DNA of 64,000 nt, from the NCBI RefSeq assembly GCF_037975245.1, contig NC_092574.1, positions 7,500,213 to 7,564,212 of the forward strand, given 5' to 3'. Made by a program: the position numbers and the translations under genes. Below, in pieces: positions 43,084 to 56,790 of the stretch; position 1 is the first letter of the stretch, and every line of letters begins with the position of its first letter. The notes below the pieces were generated by a model that was given only the letters and a program-made list of their open reading frames with translations, was not told the DNA's origin and did not search any database. This stretch comes from Apostichopus japonicus. Its lineage: Eukaryota > Echinodermata > Holothuroidea > Aspidochirotida > Stichopodidae.

Positions 43084-43374
43084 TCTGAATACTGTTGCCG
43101 TCTCCTCATCTTGTCTGGTTTTTCCTGCACTAACCCCCCACCCTATAAAAAACCATCAAATGAAAGCTTATTCTGTCCTCTTTCAAACAAGCTATTTTCC
43201 AGGTCTGGGGGGTGTTCGGTGTAGGATTTGGGATTTTTTGAAAATCACCGGAAACCGGAACGCAAATCTTGCGCGCTTAACAGGTAAAGGGAGATCGAGA
43301 AGCGGCCATGTAATGTATAGCAGCCATTTTGAAATCCAATATGGCGGCCCATTGGTAAAAATACGCAATGCAGA

Positions 43375-43610
43375 TTGTTACCATTGGATTCCTTGGCCCC
43401 CAAAACATACATTTAGACACCAAAATGAAGTCAATAGCAGCATTTGACCCAGAGATAATCGCAAATGTAGATTTCAAATGGCGGCCATTTTGAAATCCAA
43501 TATGGCGGACATAAAGAGAGATTTCCCAGTGGCCCAATATCTAAAAATGTTCGCAATATGTTAATGGTCATGTGTGCAAAATTTGGTGCTTGTATCACAA
43601 AATGCACAAT
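43375..43610 (-). repeat. Right terminal inverted repeat
   Basis: Inverted partner of 38945-39180. Just inside it, at 43317-43345, a further piece of the CAGCCATTTTGAAATCCAATATGGCGG motif is repeated. Confidence 0.9.
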
Positions 43611-43639
43611 AGGTTTGCTATGCTGCTACACTAATGTGA

Positions 43640-43760
43640 CTCCAGTCAGTCAGTAACTCTATTCCAGCTAGATCTGAAGATGTTGTAAGTGACTAGACCA
43701 TGTTTTGTGTTGTGTGATGTTACTCTGGACAGTCAGCCAGTAACTTTATTCGGCAGTGGA
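43640..43760 (+). repeat. Short tandem repeat of about 90 bp hosting the TIR element
   Basis: CAGTCAGYCAGTAACTYTATTC occurs at about 43640 and 43728, with CTAGACCATGTTTTGTG between. The left flank of the element (38862-38920) has the same TAGATCTRAAGATG...CTAGACCATGTTT unit. The element apparently inserted into this array. Confidence 0.6.
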
Positions 43761-46700
43761 TAACTTTGTTTTGTCCAGTGGAAAATCCTGGAAAAGTAAA
43801 GAAATTTCAGTTTCAACCCTGATAGTTATTGAAATCTTTGATAGCCAAGTACTGTAACAAATTTGTGTTGAGATAATACTAATATTATGAAATGTTATAA
43901 AAAGGTGAAGCTAATATGTATAATCAAACCAGGTTTTGAGACTGAAGACTTTTATTAACTTGGAGATAGTGAGCTTGGTGTCTTGGTAGCACATGCAATA
44001 AAAATACTATTTTTATGTCATAATATTTACTCACAATACTTTTGTTAAATTTTGAAAGTAAATATTTTATCAAAATGCCACACTTTTGGACCCATAATGT
44101 ATTGAATAACCCATCATGTAAGTTTCTAAGATAGTAACCATGTTTTAATTTATTTGTATCTTCACAGAGGGGCAATCCTATACTGTACAGTAGTTACTCA
44201 GATTTTGATGGCGACTAGAGTAAAGAATTTAAGTGATGACACACTGGAAGGAAAACCTGCAGATAGAAATAGATGGAAGTATGTTGAAATAAAGTATTCA
44301 GAGAATGAATTGTGACTTGAATATATGGCATATTGCAGTGATTTTTTGATGGACAGGAGAGTTTGCAGCTAATCAATTCATTTTGCTGCCATCTTAAAGT
44401 GTTTAAATGATTACCTGCTTAAATATTGATATCGTACAACATGGTGGATACCAAATCAAATTCATTAGTTGCGCTATTATGCCTTGGTTAAATATTTTGT
44501 AAAAAGTGTGATGTATGTTGACATAATTTTCAAATTCATCCTCAAAGCAGATAACATTGTTGAACTGATGTGTTTCAAATAGACATAAAATAGCAATGAA
44601 AAATGAAACTAATTGACATGATTATTGCAAAGTATGGTCTGTGAAGGGGTGTGTCTCTTGTCTCAGGACTGATAGATGGGTACCTAGGTAGACTCACAGA
44701 TAGCTGGAGCACTTAAGTATCAACCTACAAACAGTTCCAGTCTGAGACAGTGAGTATGGTTTATTATCCTTGGTCAGATTGTAGGAATGAATATCTCTGA
44801 TATGGGTAGTCAGTCTGTCATTGTGCAAGCCAAGGATGAACCTTGCCATATCAGAGGCTGTAGAATGTTTGCATTTTGACAAGAGTGTCCTGTTCATCAG
44901 TAGTTTAATTACCTAGCCTTTTGGCCATATATTGTATGTCCAGTTAGACTTTGGCAGAAAGCTCATTAGTGGCATGATGAAAGTGGTCCTTCCAGAAATT
45001 GGTGAAGTAGAGGGGTTAGAAAGGGATTTTCATGACATCTGTAAAAGGGCAGACTGTGTCCTATGGATACTTGATTTAAGTCTCCTATGAATAGAAATGA
45101 TGTGTGTTTTGTGAGTCTCGAAAATTCAGGTTATGGAGGAATGACAGACCAAGTTCAGCATTCTCTTATTAATGATAGCCTATATAAATATCAGGTACGC
45201 CTAAGCAGTTCTCACTGGTCAGAGGTTGAGCACTGGTGCATGACTTGATGATAATTTTGGTTTGTAACCTAAAATATCCCCATTGTCAACTCTCAGGCTG
45301 AATTTACTTATTCATGTTCTTGTTTGATGATTTGTACATCTTTGGTTGTGGCTATGTGCATGCAGGCATTTCTGATTATTTTTTCATACAGACTATATGT
45401 GTGAGCTAACATTGGCTAGGCTTGTCCAGTCAGGCTGTGAATCGGAATTCCTGTTCATGAGTCAATTATACTATCTTTCACTTGCATCATTTCAGGAAAG
45501 CAGGAATTGTTGCTTGCAGTGCTGAACTGTTTTTATCCAAGCTTACAGTGGCTTTTCTTATTGATTAATGTTGAATGTGTTTCTGTAATTTTATAATTTT
45601 TGTGGTTGTAATTTCATGTTTGTCCTGTAATTTTTATTTCTGTTCTCTTTCCTTTTTAGCTGTCATTTCCTTGCCCAACATGCTGTTACATTGGAAAAGC
45701 ACTTTTATCTATGGTTCATCATTGTTTATACAACTACAATCATGGCAATCTAATGTTTTACAAATATCTAAGTAAAATCACAACTTCAGTAGCAGTATCT
45801 CGAGGCCAGCCAATTTGAAGAAGTTCAGATTTACCATTTAAAAATTCATAAAATATAGTATTTTCCCATGTGACCTAATTAATATGATTTGAGCAACCAA
45901 TAGTGAGGCATATAGCAGGGCTCTAAGCCAGGTTCACTTGTCCAAAATCAAGTCCAAGTCAACATGTCCTGAGTCCAAGCCATGTCAGAATCAGAGTAAA
46001 GGCCGGGACAAGAATATCAGAGTCGAGAATCCAGTTGAAACATAATTTTGATTTTTGTTGATCACACCAACTTGGCTGGCCTCGATGTATTGCCATTGCT
46101 AATGTTGTTTGTGATTGTACTTAAATATTTGCAAATATTGGATTGCCATTGTGTTATCGATAAGGCATGATAAGTATGGACAGTTTGTCAACTGCTTGTG
46201 ACAATTAGGATTCAAAGACATTTTAAAACTCTTGGCATATTAGTGTTAATGAAGCAGTCTACGAGTCATGTATTACAAGTTTTCCCTGTCATATTGTATG
46301 GGAGGGGGCAGAAGAGAGTAAAGGAGGCTGTTGGGGAATGGTGGGTATGGGTGTGGAGGAGGGGTAGGGAAAGATTAAACTTTGGAACAGGAGGACTCCC
46401 AGAAAAGTTGTCCATAGCTGTTTAAAACTATGAATGCATCATTATAACCTCAAACCTTGTTTATTTTCAGTGTGATAATCACCATGCAAAGCTCAAAGAT
46501 CATCATTCAAGGGACTTGTGCGAAGAGACCAGCAAGAAAGTTAAAATCCTAGATTAGAGGTGAGAGGTTTGATCAGACATAGTGAAGTCTGCATGTTTTT
46601 GTGTGATTATGTGTGTGTGTATGTCTTATAATGGAATCTTGGGTTATATAGTTAAATGAGCCAATATGCCATGTTATGTTGGATTGTTGGTACTCATACC

Positions 46701-49700
46701 ATAAATTAATTATGAATTAAGTTTTCAATATATACACAACTATAAAGTAGGTAAAATTTCATCAAGCATGGAATGTGCTGCTGTACACATAAATTGACCT
46801 TACTAAAATTTGAAAACTTTATTAAAACTCAAACATAAAATGTAAAAACAAATTTTATGGACCAATACAAGATTTCTACATGCCAATAATTGGGTGAATG
46901 TTTTGTTACATTTCATAAAGTTGTATTTGTGTTGTGTGGATCATTCCATTCTAATGCCAATTAGTCCAAAAACATATCATGACTGTTACATTTAATAATT
47001 GTGGTTTTTATACCAGATTTTCCTGATTGATTACTGTAGGTGTTAACATGTACTAGTGAGAAATTATCATATTGGAGAATATTTTACCATTTTGTTAATT
47101 TTGCTAAACTAGAATGTTAATTCCTGTATGGCTATAACATTATTTTATTTTTTCCATTTGGATTGAACTCATGTAAATATGATTATTATCATTACTTTAT
47201 CAACAATGCAGATTTGAACAATTTGCACTTTTTAGTAAAAGTTAATTAATAACAACTTTTGTGGCTAATAGCTCATTTTTGGCAAGGAAGTCATTTCTAT
47301 TGGTGGTTGATCATATGCAAACTCATCCCTTACTAATTTAATTATGTGATTAATTGTTGGTAAACAATGAAAAGTTCACACTAACTATCATTTCATGCGA
47401 AAAAATGATCAGTATCAAGCAAGCCATGATATTTCTACTGGTCTAGGTTGTCATTACATATTTTTCTTTTATATAGACAAAATGATTGATGCCAAAGATA
47501 TAAACACAGTAGTTATGATGCTGAAGAAGGAGAAAACACCATACATCAGTGAGTTGTATTGTCTTGAAACAATTGATTGGCTCCTTGTTAATTACTTCCC
47601 ATACTGGAGGCAACTAAAATTTATACAATCAAGTTGGTGTCTGGGTGTGTATGTGACAATGAGCTTGTGAACAAAATATCTCTACAAAATGCATACTAGA
47701 GTGATACCATACTTGGTTTATAAGTTGGGAAGTTGGTGATCCCTATTGTTTTGGTGCACAACTTATGAATATTAGTGATTGGGCTTGGTTTACTGAGGCC
47801 TATAGCAAATAGATTTGGCCATGTTAGTTTGCGTTTCCAATTTTTAGTGCTAATCTATTGGTATCTCAGTATCTGCCTTCTACTTTAATCTTGTCCCACT
47901 AAACATCTATAACATGAGAAGGTGTGATAGGGAGGGGGGGGGGGTGGATTGGATAACATTGGGAGGGAGGAGGGAAGGTAAGAAAGGGTGAACCATTGCA
48001 CTTTTCCCCAAAACCTTCAGTTTTGTTTCTCTGATTCACTTTATGCAGATACCATAATTTCAGAGCCAAACACATGGCTAAATCTGGGAAATAAGCTATG
48101 GACACCCCTCCCCTCAGACCCCTGCCCCTTATTCAGACATCAAGGCATTATGCAGCTATTTGTGTGATCCAAAGAAAATATCATGCTTTGTGCGCCACTG
48201 ATGTACTTGTTAAGTGAGAAGATTCAAATTTGGCCACCCCACTTTCCAAACCCACTGCTGATGCCGTCATGAGGTGATCCAAAAAACTTTCATTCATGAA
48301 ACTACACAAAATCTATAAACATTAATTATTCCTTAACAATTACCAGCAAGAGTCTAATCATGGATAGTACCATATTGACATTTAAGTCTTGCTAGTTTTC
48401 CTTGTTGAAAACAATTCTCCTCTCCTTATGACCCTCCCAATTTAGTAGGGCAGCTGAAAGGGCTGTCAGCTGGGGCAGGTCTCACCCAGCATGCCCAGGG
48501 CCACTAGGCAAGTGTCCATACAAAGATTACACAAGTGGATAAAATGCTCATTTTCCTGTTGTGATCCTAATGAAGAAAAAGATTGATGAATTCAAAATAA
48601 AATTTACAAAAATTGAACCCCAAAATGACATGTTTGTTGGACAGTACAAATGCATATATTCCATTATATTTCAGTAACTAAACTGATTGAAAAAGAACAT
48701 TTTTCCTCTCTGCATGCAAATTATTATTTTTGTTTTGTCTGAGGTTAACTTCTAGCTAGGCTGACTCCTACTGGCTCCTGCTCAACTTGCTCACCACATG
48801 GTAGAGCAAAGAAATACCATCATAAATGCATACAATTCAGCCATTACATCTTAAAAATGAAAATAGTGTTATTGAACTAAAATGTTACAAAATATCTTAC
48901 TTATATGATGAATATTAATTATCCTTCCTGAGTGGATGAGATTGCAAGTCTCAGCTCAACACATGGTCCTTGTCATTGATGGAATGTGTACATTAGTACA
49001 GGTGACATTTGATATTAGAAAAGTAGGTTTGAAAAGTTTGGTTTGTCCTATTTCTGTTGTCTATCAGGTGCCTGGATGACACTGATGAATTAGCTGAGAG
49101 TAGTGATCTTAAAGGGGAGCATTGGTTTAATTCCTGTGATTACAAGTCTCAGCTCATCACCTGATTGGTTGTTGGCATTGATGGCATATGTTCATGAGTT
49201 GCCAAGGCCTGTGCCATTTAAGTAAATTGTTCATGCGGAACATTGTCCTTATTTACAACTTTTTATATCTAAACAATGAAATTAAAACTTCATTGTTACT
49301 TAAATCACATCAAATTTATGCATGTTGATGACCCACATTTGACTTCATCACTTCTCAGCAATAAAGTACCTGTCTGAACATATGATATTCCACTCTAAAT
49401 TTGCTGAACATGACATTTTGTCACTAATATCTGAGAGTTAATCCTAATATTTGAATATTCGTAACAGCATCTGGCCATTTTTAAAAGTACACATTGGATA
49501 GATGTGAGGAGGCAAACTGTTAAGTACTTGGGAATTTGAAAGGATTTCTACTTGATAGGCACACTGGTAGTGTGCAAACTGGTAGTGGGACAAAATGACC
49601 TGTTATCTTCTCAAACTGCCAAAATGTTGATGAATGAAAACATAGTATAGAAGCTTCTACTTCTTAAATGCATTTTCATATATTTTGATAACTACTTTCA

Positions 49701-50660
49701 AGAAAATGTAACAGTAACTTCAGTCCCATACAGAAACTAGAATTTCTTCACACATTTACTGTGCAAAAAATGTTTATATATTCAAAGCTAATTGTTGAGT
49801 GCATATTCCAGTTGGTTCATGGTGAGTCACTCTAGAGATCACAATTTTGTTTTGAGGTACTGATCAAGTTAGGTCTATAAACAATTATCTCTACATTTGA
49901 CAAATTTCACTATGATGTCTTTGTTGGTATTTCAACAAAACTAACAAGTTAGTTTTAAGCAAAGTTCTGCAAAAGTTTGTCAGCTGCAAAACCTCACTTT
50001 AAACATACAGCCGGCTGTTGGCCAACAGGTACTGATAGAGTGCTGCAATATTTTTGTACCTTTAAAGTAGGGGGCTACCATGGACCATGATATTTTCTAA
50101 ACCAGCCCCTTACTATTACCCTCAAAATAACAAAATAAATTACTGAATGCAAATGAAAACTCCCATTTTATAAGGGTAAATTTCCACTGACTCCAACCTG
50201 TTTTTTATCATTTAACCAATAACTCATTTGATTATAAATGAATTTGGATTCTACACTTGTGCAAAAGGAAATATCATCTGCCATTAGATAATCACTAGTT
50301 ATGGCTGGTACTTATAGTGGCTATCTTTGGTGTGGAAGCTATAAATAATCAAAAGTTGCTGTGAGTCTTAACTACTCTGGATCATACCTTGCCACTTGGA
50401 TTTGTTTTTAACAAACATTCATTTTCAGAGCAACATGTCTCTGATACAAAATGGAAAAAAAAAATCAAACAAACCATATTAAAGAATTCTTTCTTTAAAC
50501 TTTCTACCTATTATAAGATTAAACAGTAGTAATTATTTCTTAAGCGGCGACTTATGGGACATCATCCAGTTTTGCTTCTGCTTTTAACTTACTGCTCTCA
50601 ATGTCATTGCATGTGTATTGTTTTTATGATTTTAAATGTTTTGTGATGTTATCTCTCTTT
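43760..50660. other. Mostly gene-free stretch with a possible exon at 47477-47548
   Basis: No recognisable domain. At 44694-44897 a minus-strand frame (NRTLLSKCKHSTASDMARFI...) looks protein-like but I cannot assign it. At 45915-46020 is an AGTCCAAGTC-type low-complexity repeat. At 47477-47548 an acceptor (TTTTATATAG) and a donor (GTGAGT) enclose KMIDAKDINTVVMMLKKEKT. This could be an upstream exon of the SET gene, but its phase (ends +1) does not match the exon at 50670 (starts 0). Confidence 0.4.
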
Positions 50661-50669
50661 TTTATGTAG

Positions 50670-52676
50670 TTTCATAATAAGATCACCCTACACCAGGACT
50701 GCCTCCATCATGTACAATCGGAGTGTGATAAGGAAGACTTTCAAGTGAGGTTCATCATTGATACCATTGGTAAGATGTAAAAAAAAAATCATTTAATGCC
50801 TTTTTAGGATATTCTGTATGATAGTGCATCAAATTCAAGTGGGAAATGATCCACAGCTTAAACTATAAAGCTAAGACTAAAAATTTCAACTTGAACGTTG
50901 GTCAAATTGCTTTTACTGACATTGGAGTACAGTATGTTAAAGGTAGTCTGTATTGGCCCTAAATTTTGGCATGCTTAAATTGCTAGAAGTTTTCAAAAAG
51001 CACTAACCTTGAGGTCTTTACTTTACTTTCCAAACTGTTCTCATATTCTAAATGAACACACAAGATGACTGAATGTCCCAGTGAGATAATTGATTTAGTT
51101 CCAATATGGAAATTACCGCCATTTACTGTTGCTCAATGGAATACTATTATGAAAAACAAAGCAATTTTTCTTCCTGCCACTGGGATTGGGGTGGGGTGGG
51201 GGGATGAGGGGGTCATGCCCAGTGTCTCTCTCATTTTGTTTTGTCCTTTTTGTGAGTGGGGGGATGGGGGGTGTTCATTTAGAAGAGTTGGTCTTGATAA
51301 CATTACTGTTTCATAATAATGGTTGTACAGATGGAGGGATGGGGGTTAGCAGAAAGAAGGGAGATTATTTAAGAACAAAATCACTTGTAGAACACCAACT
51401 GTGTATGGCCTTCTGTGATTGTTCCCAATCCGATATGGAACGCGGGAAGTGAGGCTGTCCAAGATTGAAGACATTGGACACAACATCAAAGAATTCTTCA
51501 ATTTTCTTTCCCTGTATCAGAAAATCTTTTTCAATCCATTCCTTTTTTGACATCTTGACAGGAAGAGGAGTGTTTGCAACAAAGTAAATCAGGCAAGGTG
51601 ATTTCTAGCTAGAGTATAGAGGAGAAATAATTTCTCCTGAGGAGGCATCCAAAATAGCTAGAACCAAGGAAGATGGCAACACCTTCTTGTACTTTTATGA
51701 GAATGGTGGAACTATAGAATGGTAAGTTAAAATGTTTGCTTCCCATATTATGGTCTGTAAATGTTTAATTTTTCTTTGACTATTCACAACATTAAGGATA
51801 ACAATTTAAACTTTGAAATGCATATTTTGTTCTATAAATATTCACAAAATGGAGGGTTCGAATGTCACACTACTTGCTAATTTGTGAGTAGGATTTTATT
51901 ATTACCAGGAGAAAATGAAAGGCACTACTATTTTTCATGGCGTAGCCTAAATTCCCTGAGAATATTCGCTGCATATTTCTACAAATAAAACCTAGTCTAC
52001 TTTCCAAAGATTTGTCTGATGGAGCGAGATATCACCTTTGAATTACACTGATTTTTCACCAGAAGTGGACTTGAAGCAAACAAGGGTGATGTCAGAGTTA
52101 TGCACTGACAACAAAGTGTTTTTTTTTACCTTTCACAAACTACTGTATGTTTGCACCTTGGAATGAATAACTTGCAAATCAGGAATCATACTTGATGCTT
52201 GGGGTTGACTTTTGTGTGAAAAGAGACAACTTCAAATGTACATCAAAACATATGACTTGAATCATATTCCTCCAGAATGTTACATTCATTTTCCTATTTA
52301 ACCTGTCAAAAATTCATTTTGGCTTGTACTATCATATACTATGAGTGATCTGTCTATGTAGCTCTCTATACAGTGTGTCAACTTTTACAGTTGTTCAGTC
52401 CTGCTCCTTTGGTTTCATAGTCATTCTGAATTGTTTTTATAATCCACTTAAACTTTCAATTTGTTGCCCTCAGTATTGATGCTACAGACACAGCCTGTGT
52501 TGCAAAGATGGTAAATGATGAGATTGGCAGGGAGGCCAATTCTGTTATGAAGAAACAACTACTTGCAAATACTTGAAGGAAGAGTCTGTCTCTGTTTGTT
52601 TGCCCTAAAAGACATAAAACATGGTCAAGGACTTCGGTACGACTATGGGCAAACAGATTTACTGTGGTGAAAGAAG
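50670..52676 (+). pseudogene. SET-domain methyltransferase (KMT5A/SET8-like), copy 1, broken
   Basis: Three exons with compatible phases: 50670-50769, 51562-51721 and 52474-52676, joined by GTAAG donors and CAG/TAG acceptors. They read ...QVRFIIDTIGRGVFATK, IRQGDF, EYRGEIISPEEASKIARTK, then CIDATDTACVAKMVNDEIG, CLCLFALKDMKHGQEL(R)YDYG-type sequence. This order (GRGVF, EYRGE, IDAT, ND, YDYG) is that of SET domains of the H4K20 methyltransferase KMT5A group, which use S-adenosylmethionine. Defects seen: TAA after FATK, TAG after GDF, a 10-bp insertion near 52560 that shifts the frame, and TGA near the exon 3 end (W-stop where copy 2 has W-R). It cannot make a full SET domain. More 5' exons must exist and were not identified. 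Confidence 0.75.
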
Positions 52677-53574
52677 GTAAGAAAGAAATTGCAAGGCATG
52701 AGTAAATATTTACTTAATAGTTAAACTTTAATAGGGTATGGAGAAATATGTTTAAGATAAATTCCAGTATACCCAGTATCTGAAGGAGATCGTTCACTGA
52801 ATACCACCTGGCTGAGGATTCTGTCCGTTACAAAAAGCTTGGACATTCCTCCAAACAACATGAATCTTTATTCATATAAGAGATGCAGGATTTGCACAAA
52901 ATTGCTATGCCATGGTGATCAGTTTCTTACAGAACAAATCATGAGGGTGGGATGCAGGACATACATGAATGTATGAAGGAGTGAGCCCTTCTGGCTATCT
53001 GCTTAGCTGCTTCACTTTACATTGGCAAATCTGCCTTAAAATATCGAAAAGACCATTTAGCTCAGAACGATAAGATAACTATTGAGAAATGTACAAGACC
53101 CTAGGAATGAATATAAACATCAAGTATGGGGGGGGGGCACTCTGAGCAAAGATGTGTTCAGCTTTGTGTAAAGAAGGAAGGTGTACTCTGTGCACACTGA
53201 AGCAGCTGAAACTATGGTCTTAACAAGACTAAGTATGATAGAGGGTTTTAACCTTTTGCAGGGCTTCAAAGATATCTCTCTTTTCAACCTCTAACTGTGG
53301 TAAGTGTTTCCTGAAGAAAGACCACCATTAGAAATCAATCAGCAAGGTAACAGAGAAAAGTATTTTAGTAAAATAAATAGAGCTTGACAAGAAATGTTCT
53401 TAGTAATTGTGGGATTCAAATGTTGGAAAATTCGGGGCAATAACATACCTGAATGATAAACCCTAAACGAGAGCGTACAGTAACCACTTGAAAGTATTCT
53501 ACAGAATGTAGTTTTGGCTTGCAAAGTGTTATTGATCAAGCATTAGCTTACATACTACATAGGAAAGGCCAACT

Positions 53575-53870
53575 GGAAATCTTTACTTTCCAAACTATTC
53601 TCATATATTCTACATGAACACATAAATTGATTGAATGTCCAATTGAGGTAAATTTATCAAGTTTAAAAAAGGAAAGTACCTCCATTTATTGTTGCTCAAT
53701 GGAGTACTATTATCAAGACAATCCAATTTTCCGTCCTGCCACCTGTGGGGAGGGGTGGGGGTGAGGGGGGTTGGATCATGCCCAGTGTCTGTCTCATATT
53801 TTGTAATATGTATAGTACCAGGGTAATGCAGAGTACTGTTGAAACAGCTTTATGGAACTTTATGACACTT
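53575..53870 (+). repeat. Start of tandem copy 2 of the SET locus
   Basis: Matches 51015-51240: CTTTACTTTCCAAACT, TTGCTCAATGGA, TCATGCCCAGTGTCT and a G-rich run follow in the same order. The homolog of the 50670-50769 exon was not found upstream, so the duplication probably began after that exon. Confidence 0.65.
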
Positions 53871-54315
53871 TCCTTGGGGGGGGGGGGGTGGGTGAGTTGG
53901 TCTTGATAACATTACTGTATCATTATAATGGTTGTACAGATGGAGGGATGGTGGTGAGCAGAAAGAAGGGAGATTATTTAAGAACAGAATCATTTGCAGA
54001 ACACAAACTGTGTATGGTATTCTGTGATTGTTCCAAATCCGATACATGTATGGGGGAGTAAGGCTGTCCAAGGTTGAAGACATTGAATGCAACATCAAAG
54101 AATTCTTCTATTTTCTTTCCCTGTTCAACCCATTTTTTTTTTAAGGTCTTGACAGGAAGGGAAGTGATTGCAACAAAGGAAATCAGGCAAGGTGATTTCT
54201 AGCTAGAATAAAGAGGAGAAATCATTTCTCCTGAGGAGGCATCCAATAGAGCTAGAACCAAGGAAGCTTGCAACACCGCCATGTACTTGTATGAGAATGG
54301 TGGAATTATAGAATG

Positions 54316-55576
54316 GTAAGTTAAAATGTTTGCTTCCCATTTTATGGTCTGTATATGTTTAATTTGTTTTATGACTATTCACAACATCAAAGATAACAAT
54401 TTAAACTATGCATATTTTTTTTCTTTAAATATTCACAACCTCCAGGGTTCAAATTTTGACTATATCAATCACTAATTTGTGAGAAGGATGTTATTATTGG
54501 CAGGAGAAAATGAAAGGCACTAGTAATTTTTGGGGAGTAACCTAACTTACCCTAGAATTTTAGGTACACATTTCTACAAATAAAAGTCTCCTTTCAGAAG
54601 ATTTGTCAGATGGAGGGAGAGGGGGGGGGGGGGGGAGGGTAGCATGACCAGAGGTTGATATTTAATGTTTTGTGGAATGTGGAAGAGAGGGAGGAACTTT
54701 TTTCTAGAGGTAGGGAGTGGAGTGGCTGGCACAAAGCAATCCACTAAGTTAAGTGCAGAAAATCTAGCCTAAACATTTGTTTAGAAGAAAAAACATTTTT
54801 TTTTTTTATGAAAAACAAAACAAATGCATAGCCATGCTTACAAGTTTTACATGTAGTCACCTGGAAGTGGATCATGGAGCTAAGAATAATAAATTGGGAA
54901 GAGGGGAGGACTGGGGAGAGAGGGATGGGTGTTTATAAGGTAGGTAAAAGGGAGTGCTGGCACCATATGCCAACCACATTTTGCTTAACACTACACTCAG
55001 TCAAATGGGAGAAGCCAGCCTATTTACATGTTGACAAAAGTAAAATTTGCATAGACTTGTGTACAACATTGGATGTAGTGATCTGGCAGTGGATGCTAGC
55101 CTAATTTACTGAGGAAGAGGGGGTGAGCAAGGACTGGGGTGGGCAACAGGGAATTAAAGAAGTATTGATATGGAGTCATTTGATAGTTTTCCATTTTCAA
55201 GCTAATTTGAGAGACGTTTGATATTGGTGTTTGAAATCTTGTTCATGTTTTTGTTGGTCTTAAATTTGAAATAACTTTTATACTTACACAAAGAATCATA
55301 TATAAGCTATCAGCACAATTAAAGACATCACAGAGAATAACAGTCTAATAAGCAATCATGTGTCCACTGAATAAAAACAACAAATATCAATGATTAAAAG
55401 TGGTTATATTGAATAAGAATTGGATGCAAATTCCTCCAGAATGTTACATTCATTTTCCTATCATACGTGTAAAAAATCCTTTTGGCTTTGACTATCTTAT
55501 GTATTGGAGTGATCTGTCTACGCAGCTCTCTAAACAGTGTTTCAATTTTTACAGTTGTTCAGTCCTGCTCCTTTGG
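54316..55576. other. Copy 2 intron, before the hAT insertion
   Basis: Begins with the same GTAAGTTAAAATGTTTGC as copy 1. 55425-55584 is homologous to 52263-52417 (CCAGAATGTTACATTCATTT, CAGTTGTTCAGTCCTGCTCC). The middle holds a G-run at 54616-54640 and no exon. Confidence 0.6.
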
Positions 55577-56455
55577 TTTCATAGCAGGGTCTTAGCTAGC
55601 AATGCGTCTCGCCGTCTTTGAGACGGCTAGATCGAAATGAAAGACGGCCGAATTTGAGTGGGACGGCTTTTGAGACGCCAATAAATGGCTCTGTAACTAT
55701 TAGTTATTTGTATGTTCTGCTCAGTCAACGGGCGCCGCACTTTTAAAATGATGACACAACACTGTGAAATAATCACTGAAAAAAACCCTGACAGTCGATC
55801 CTTTCGTTATAACAGCTTGGAATACAGTACAGTCAAAAACACAATATAAAAACCTACACTCAATAGCCAACCACCTAGCTAGCTAAAAAAAAATCGTTTC
55901 GTCGCGTGATCATTTTTGCGCACCCGTGTATTTGTATTTATTCTTTCCAAGCCAGGTGTTGTGTATCACGGTACTGTGGAAAGAGTGAGCTAATATTGAA
56001 AGCTCCTGCGATGTTTTCCTTATATACCTGAAAAGGCAGGAGGGAAAAGTTTTGCGTCGTAGTAACGACCATGCAGTCTGTCTAGTTTCAAAATGGCGCG
56101 AAATTTCCGATTAATTTATATTAATGTGATATTGCGCGGGTTCGAGAAATCATTTGTCAAGGCAATACAATAGGATGTATGCAACACAAGCCATCTTGCT
56201 TCGCAGTTAGTATGAATATCAACCCTTTTTTCATTACGGTCGCATTGGCGATGACCATTCTCGGCTGGGGATGATAATTTCTGGAAAAATTAACGATAGT
56301 CGCCAGACCTATAATACTGTGGCGATCGGTTTTTGCAACTGAAAATTTCACCAATACTTTACAAAAATAACGAAGGTACCCACACGACGCGGCCCGACTC
56401 ACCGGTTCCTAATTTATTACCCGAATCCTACGCAGAGTGTGATTTTTTTTTTGCA

Positions 56456-56790
56456 AACCGATGGTTAGGCAAATTTCCCATTGACCAAGTTAGTGTGGTG
56501 CAAGGCTACCATGTGGTCGAAGATAACAGCAATAACGAAAGTATTCCATTGATATCTTATAACTGCGTCACAATTTCAGCTAATAAACAGACGGCTAGGC
56601 TAGATTACCCCCATTTTGACTTAGTGTGATGTTAGGCAACCATATGGTCGAAGTTGTCGAACGTAACAGCAATAATGAAAGTATTCCATGGATATCTTAT
56701 AACTGCGTCACAAATTCAGCGAAGAAACAGATGGTTAGGCTTAGCTAGATTTCCATTGACTTAGTGTGGTGTTAGGCTACCATGTGGAAG
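56456..56790 (+). repeat. Tandem repeat of about 135 bp inside the hAT insertion
   Basis: About 2.3 units starting GATGGTTAGGC or GACGGCTAGGC at 56460, 56591 and 56730, sharing AAAGTATTCCATKGATATC and ATAACTGCGTCACAA. A short open frame over it is a by-product. Confidence 0.75.

Larger units (their letters stand above)
38945..43610 (-). mobile_element. 4.67-kb TIR element carrying a large decayed protein gene
   Basis: The element is bounded by inverted repeats of about 235 bp, starting ATTGTGCATTTTGTGATACA on both ends. By eye they differ at about 13 positions. The only coding content is a minus-strand gene (39381-43083) broken into several frames. AGG stands just outside each end, which may be a 3-bp target duplication or chance. 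It is inserted in a short repeat of about 90 bp (word CTAGACCATGTTT at 38885 and 43690). I cannot name the superfamily. Confidence 0.85.

Noticed and set aside
44694-44897. Minus-strand frame NRTLLSKCKHSTASDMARFI... as a gene or transposon fragment
   Set aside because: It looks protein-like, but I could not match it to a family and saw no splice or start support, so it is only mentioned within the gene-free stretch.
46472-46562. Possible exon after TTATTTTCAG with donor GTGAGA
   Set aside because: All three frames contain a stop before the donor.
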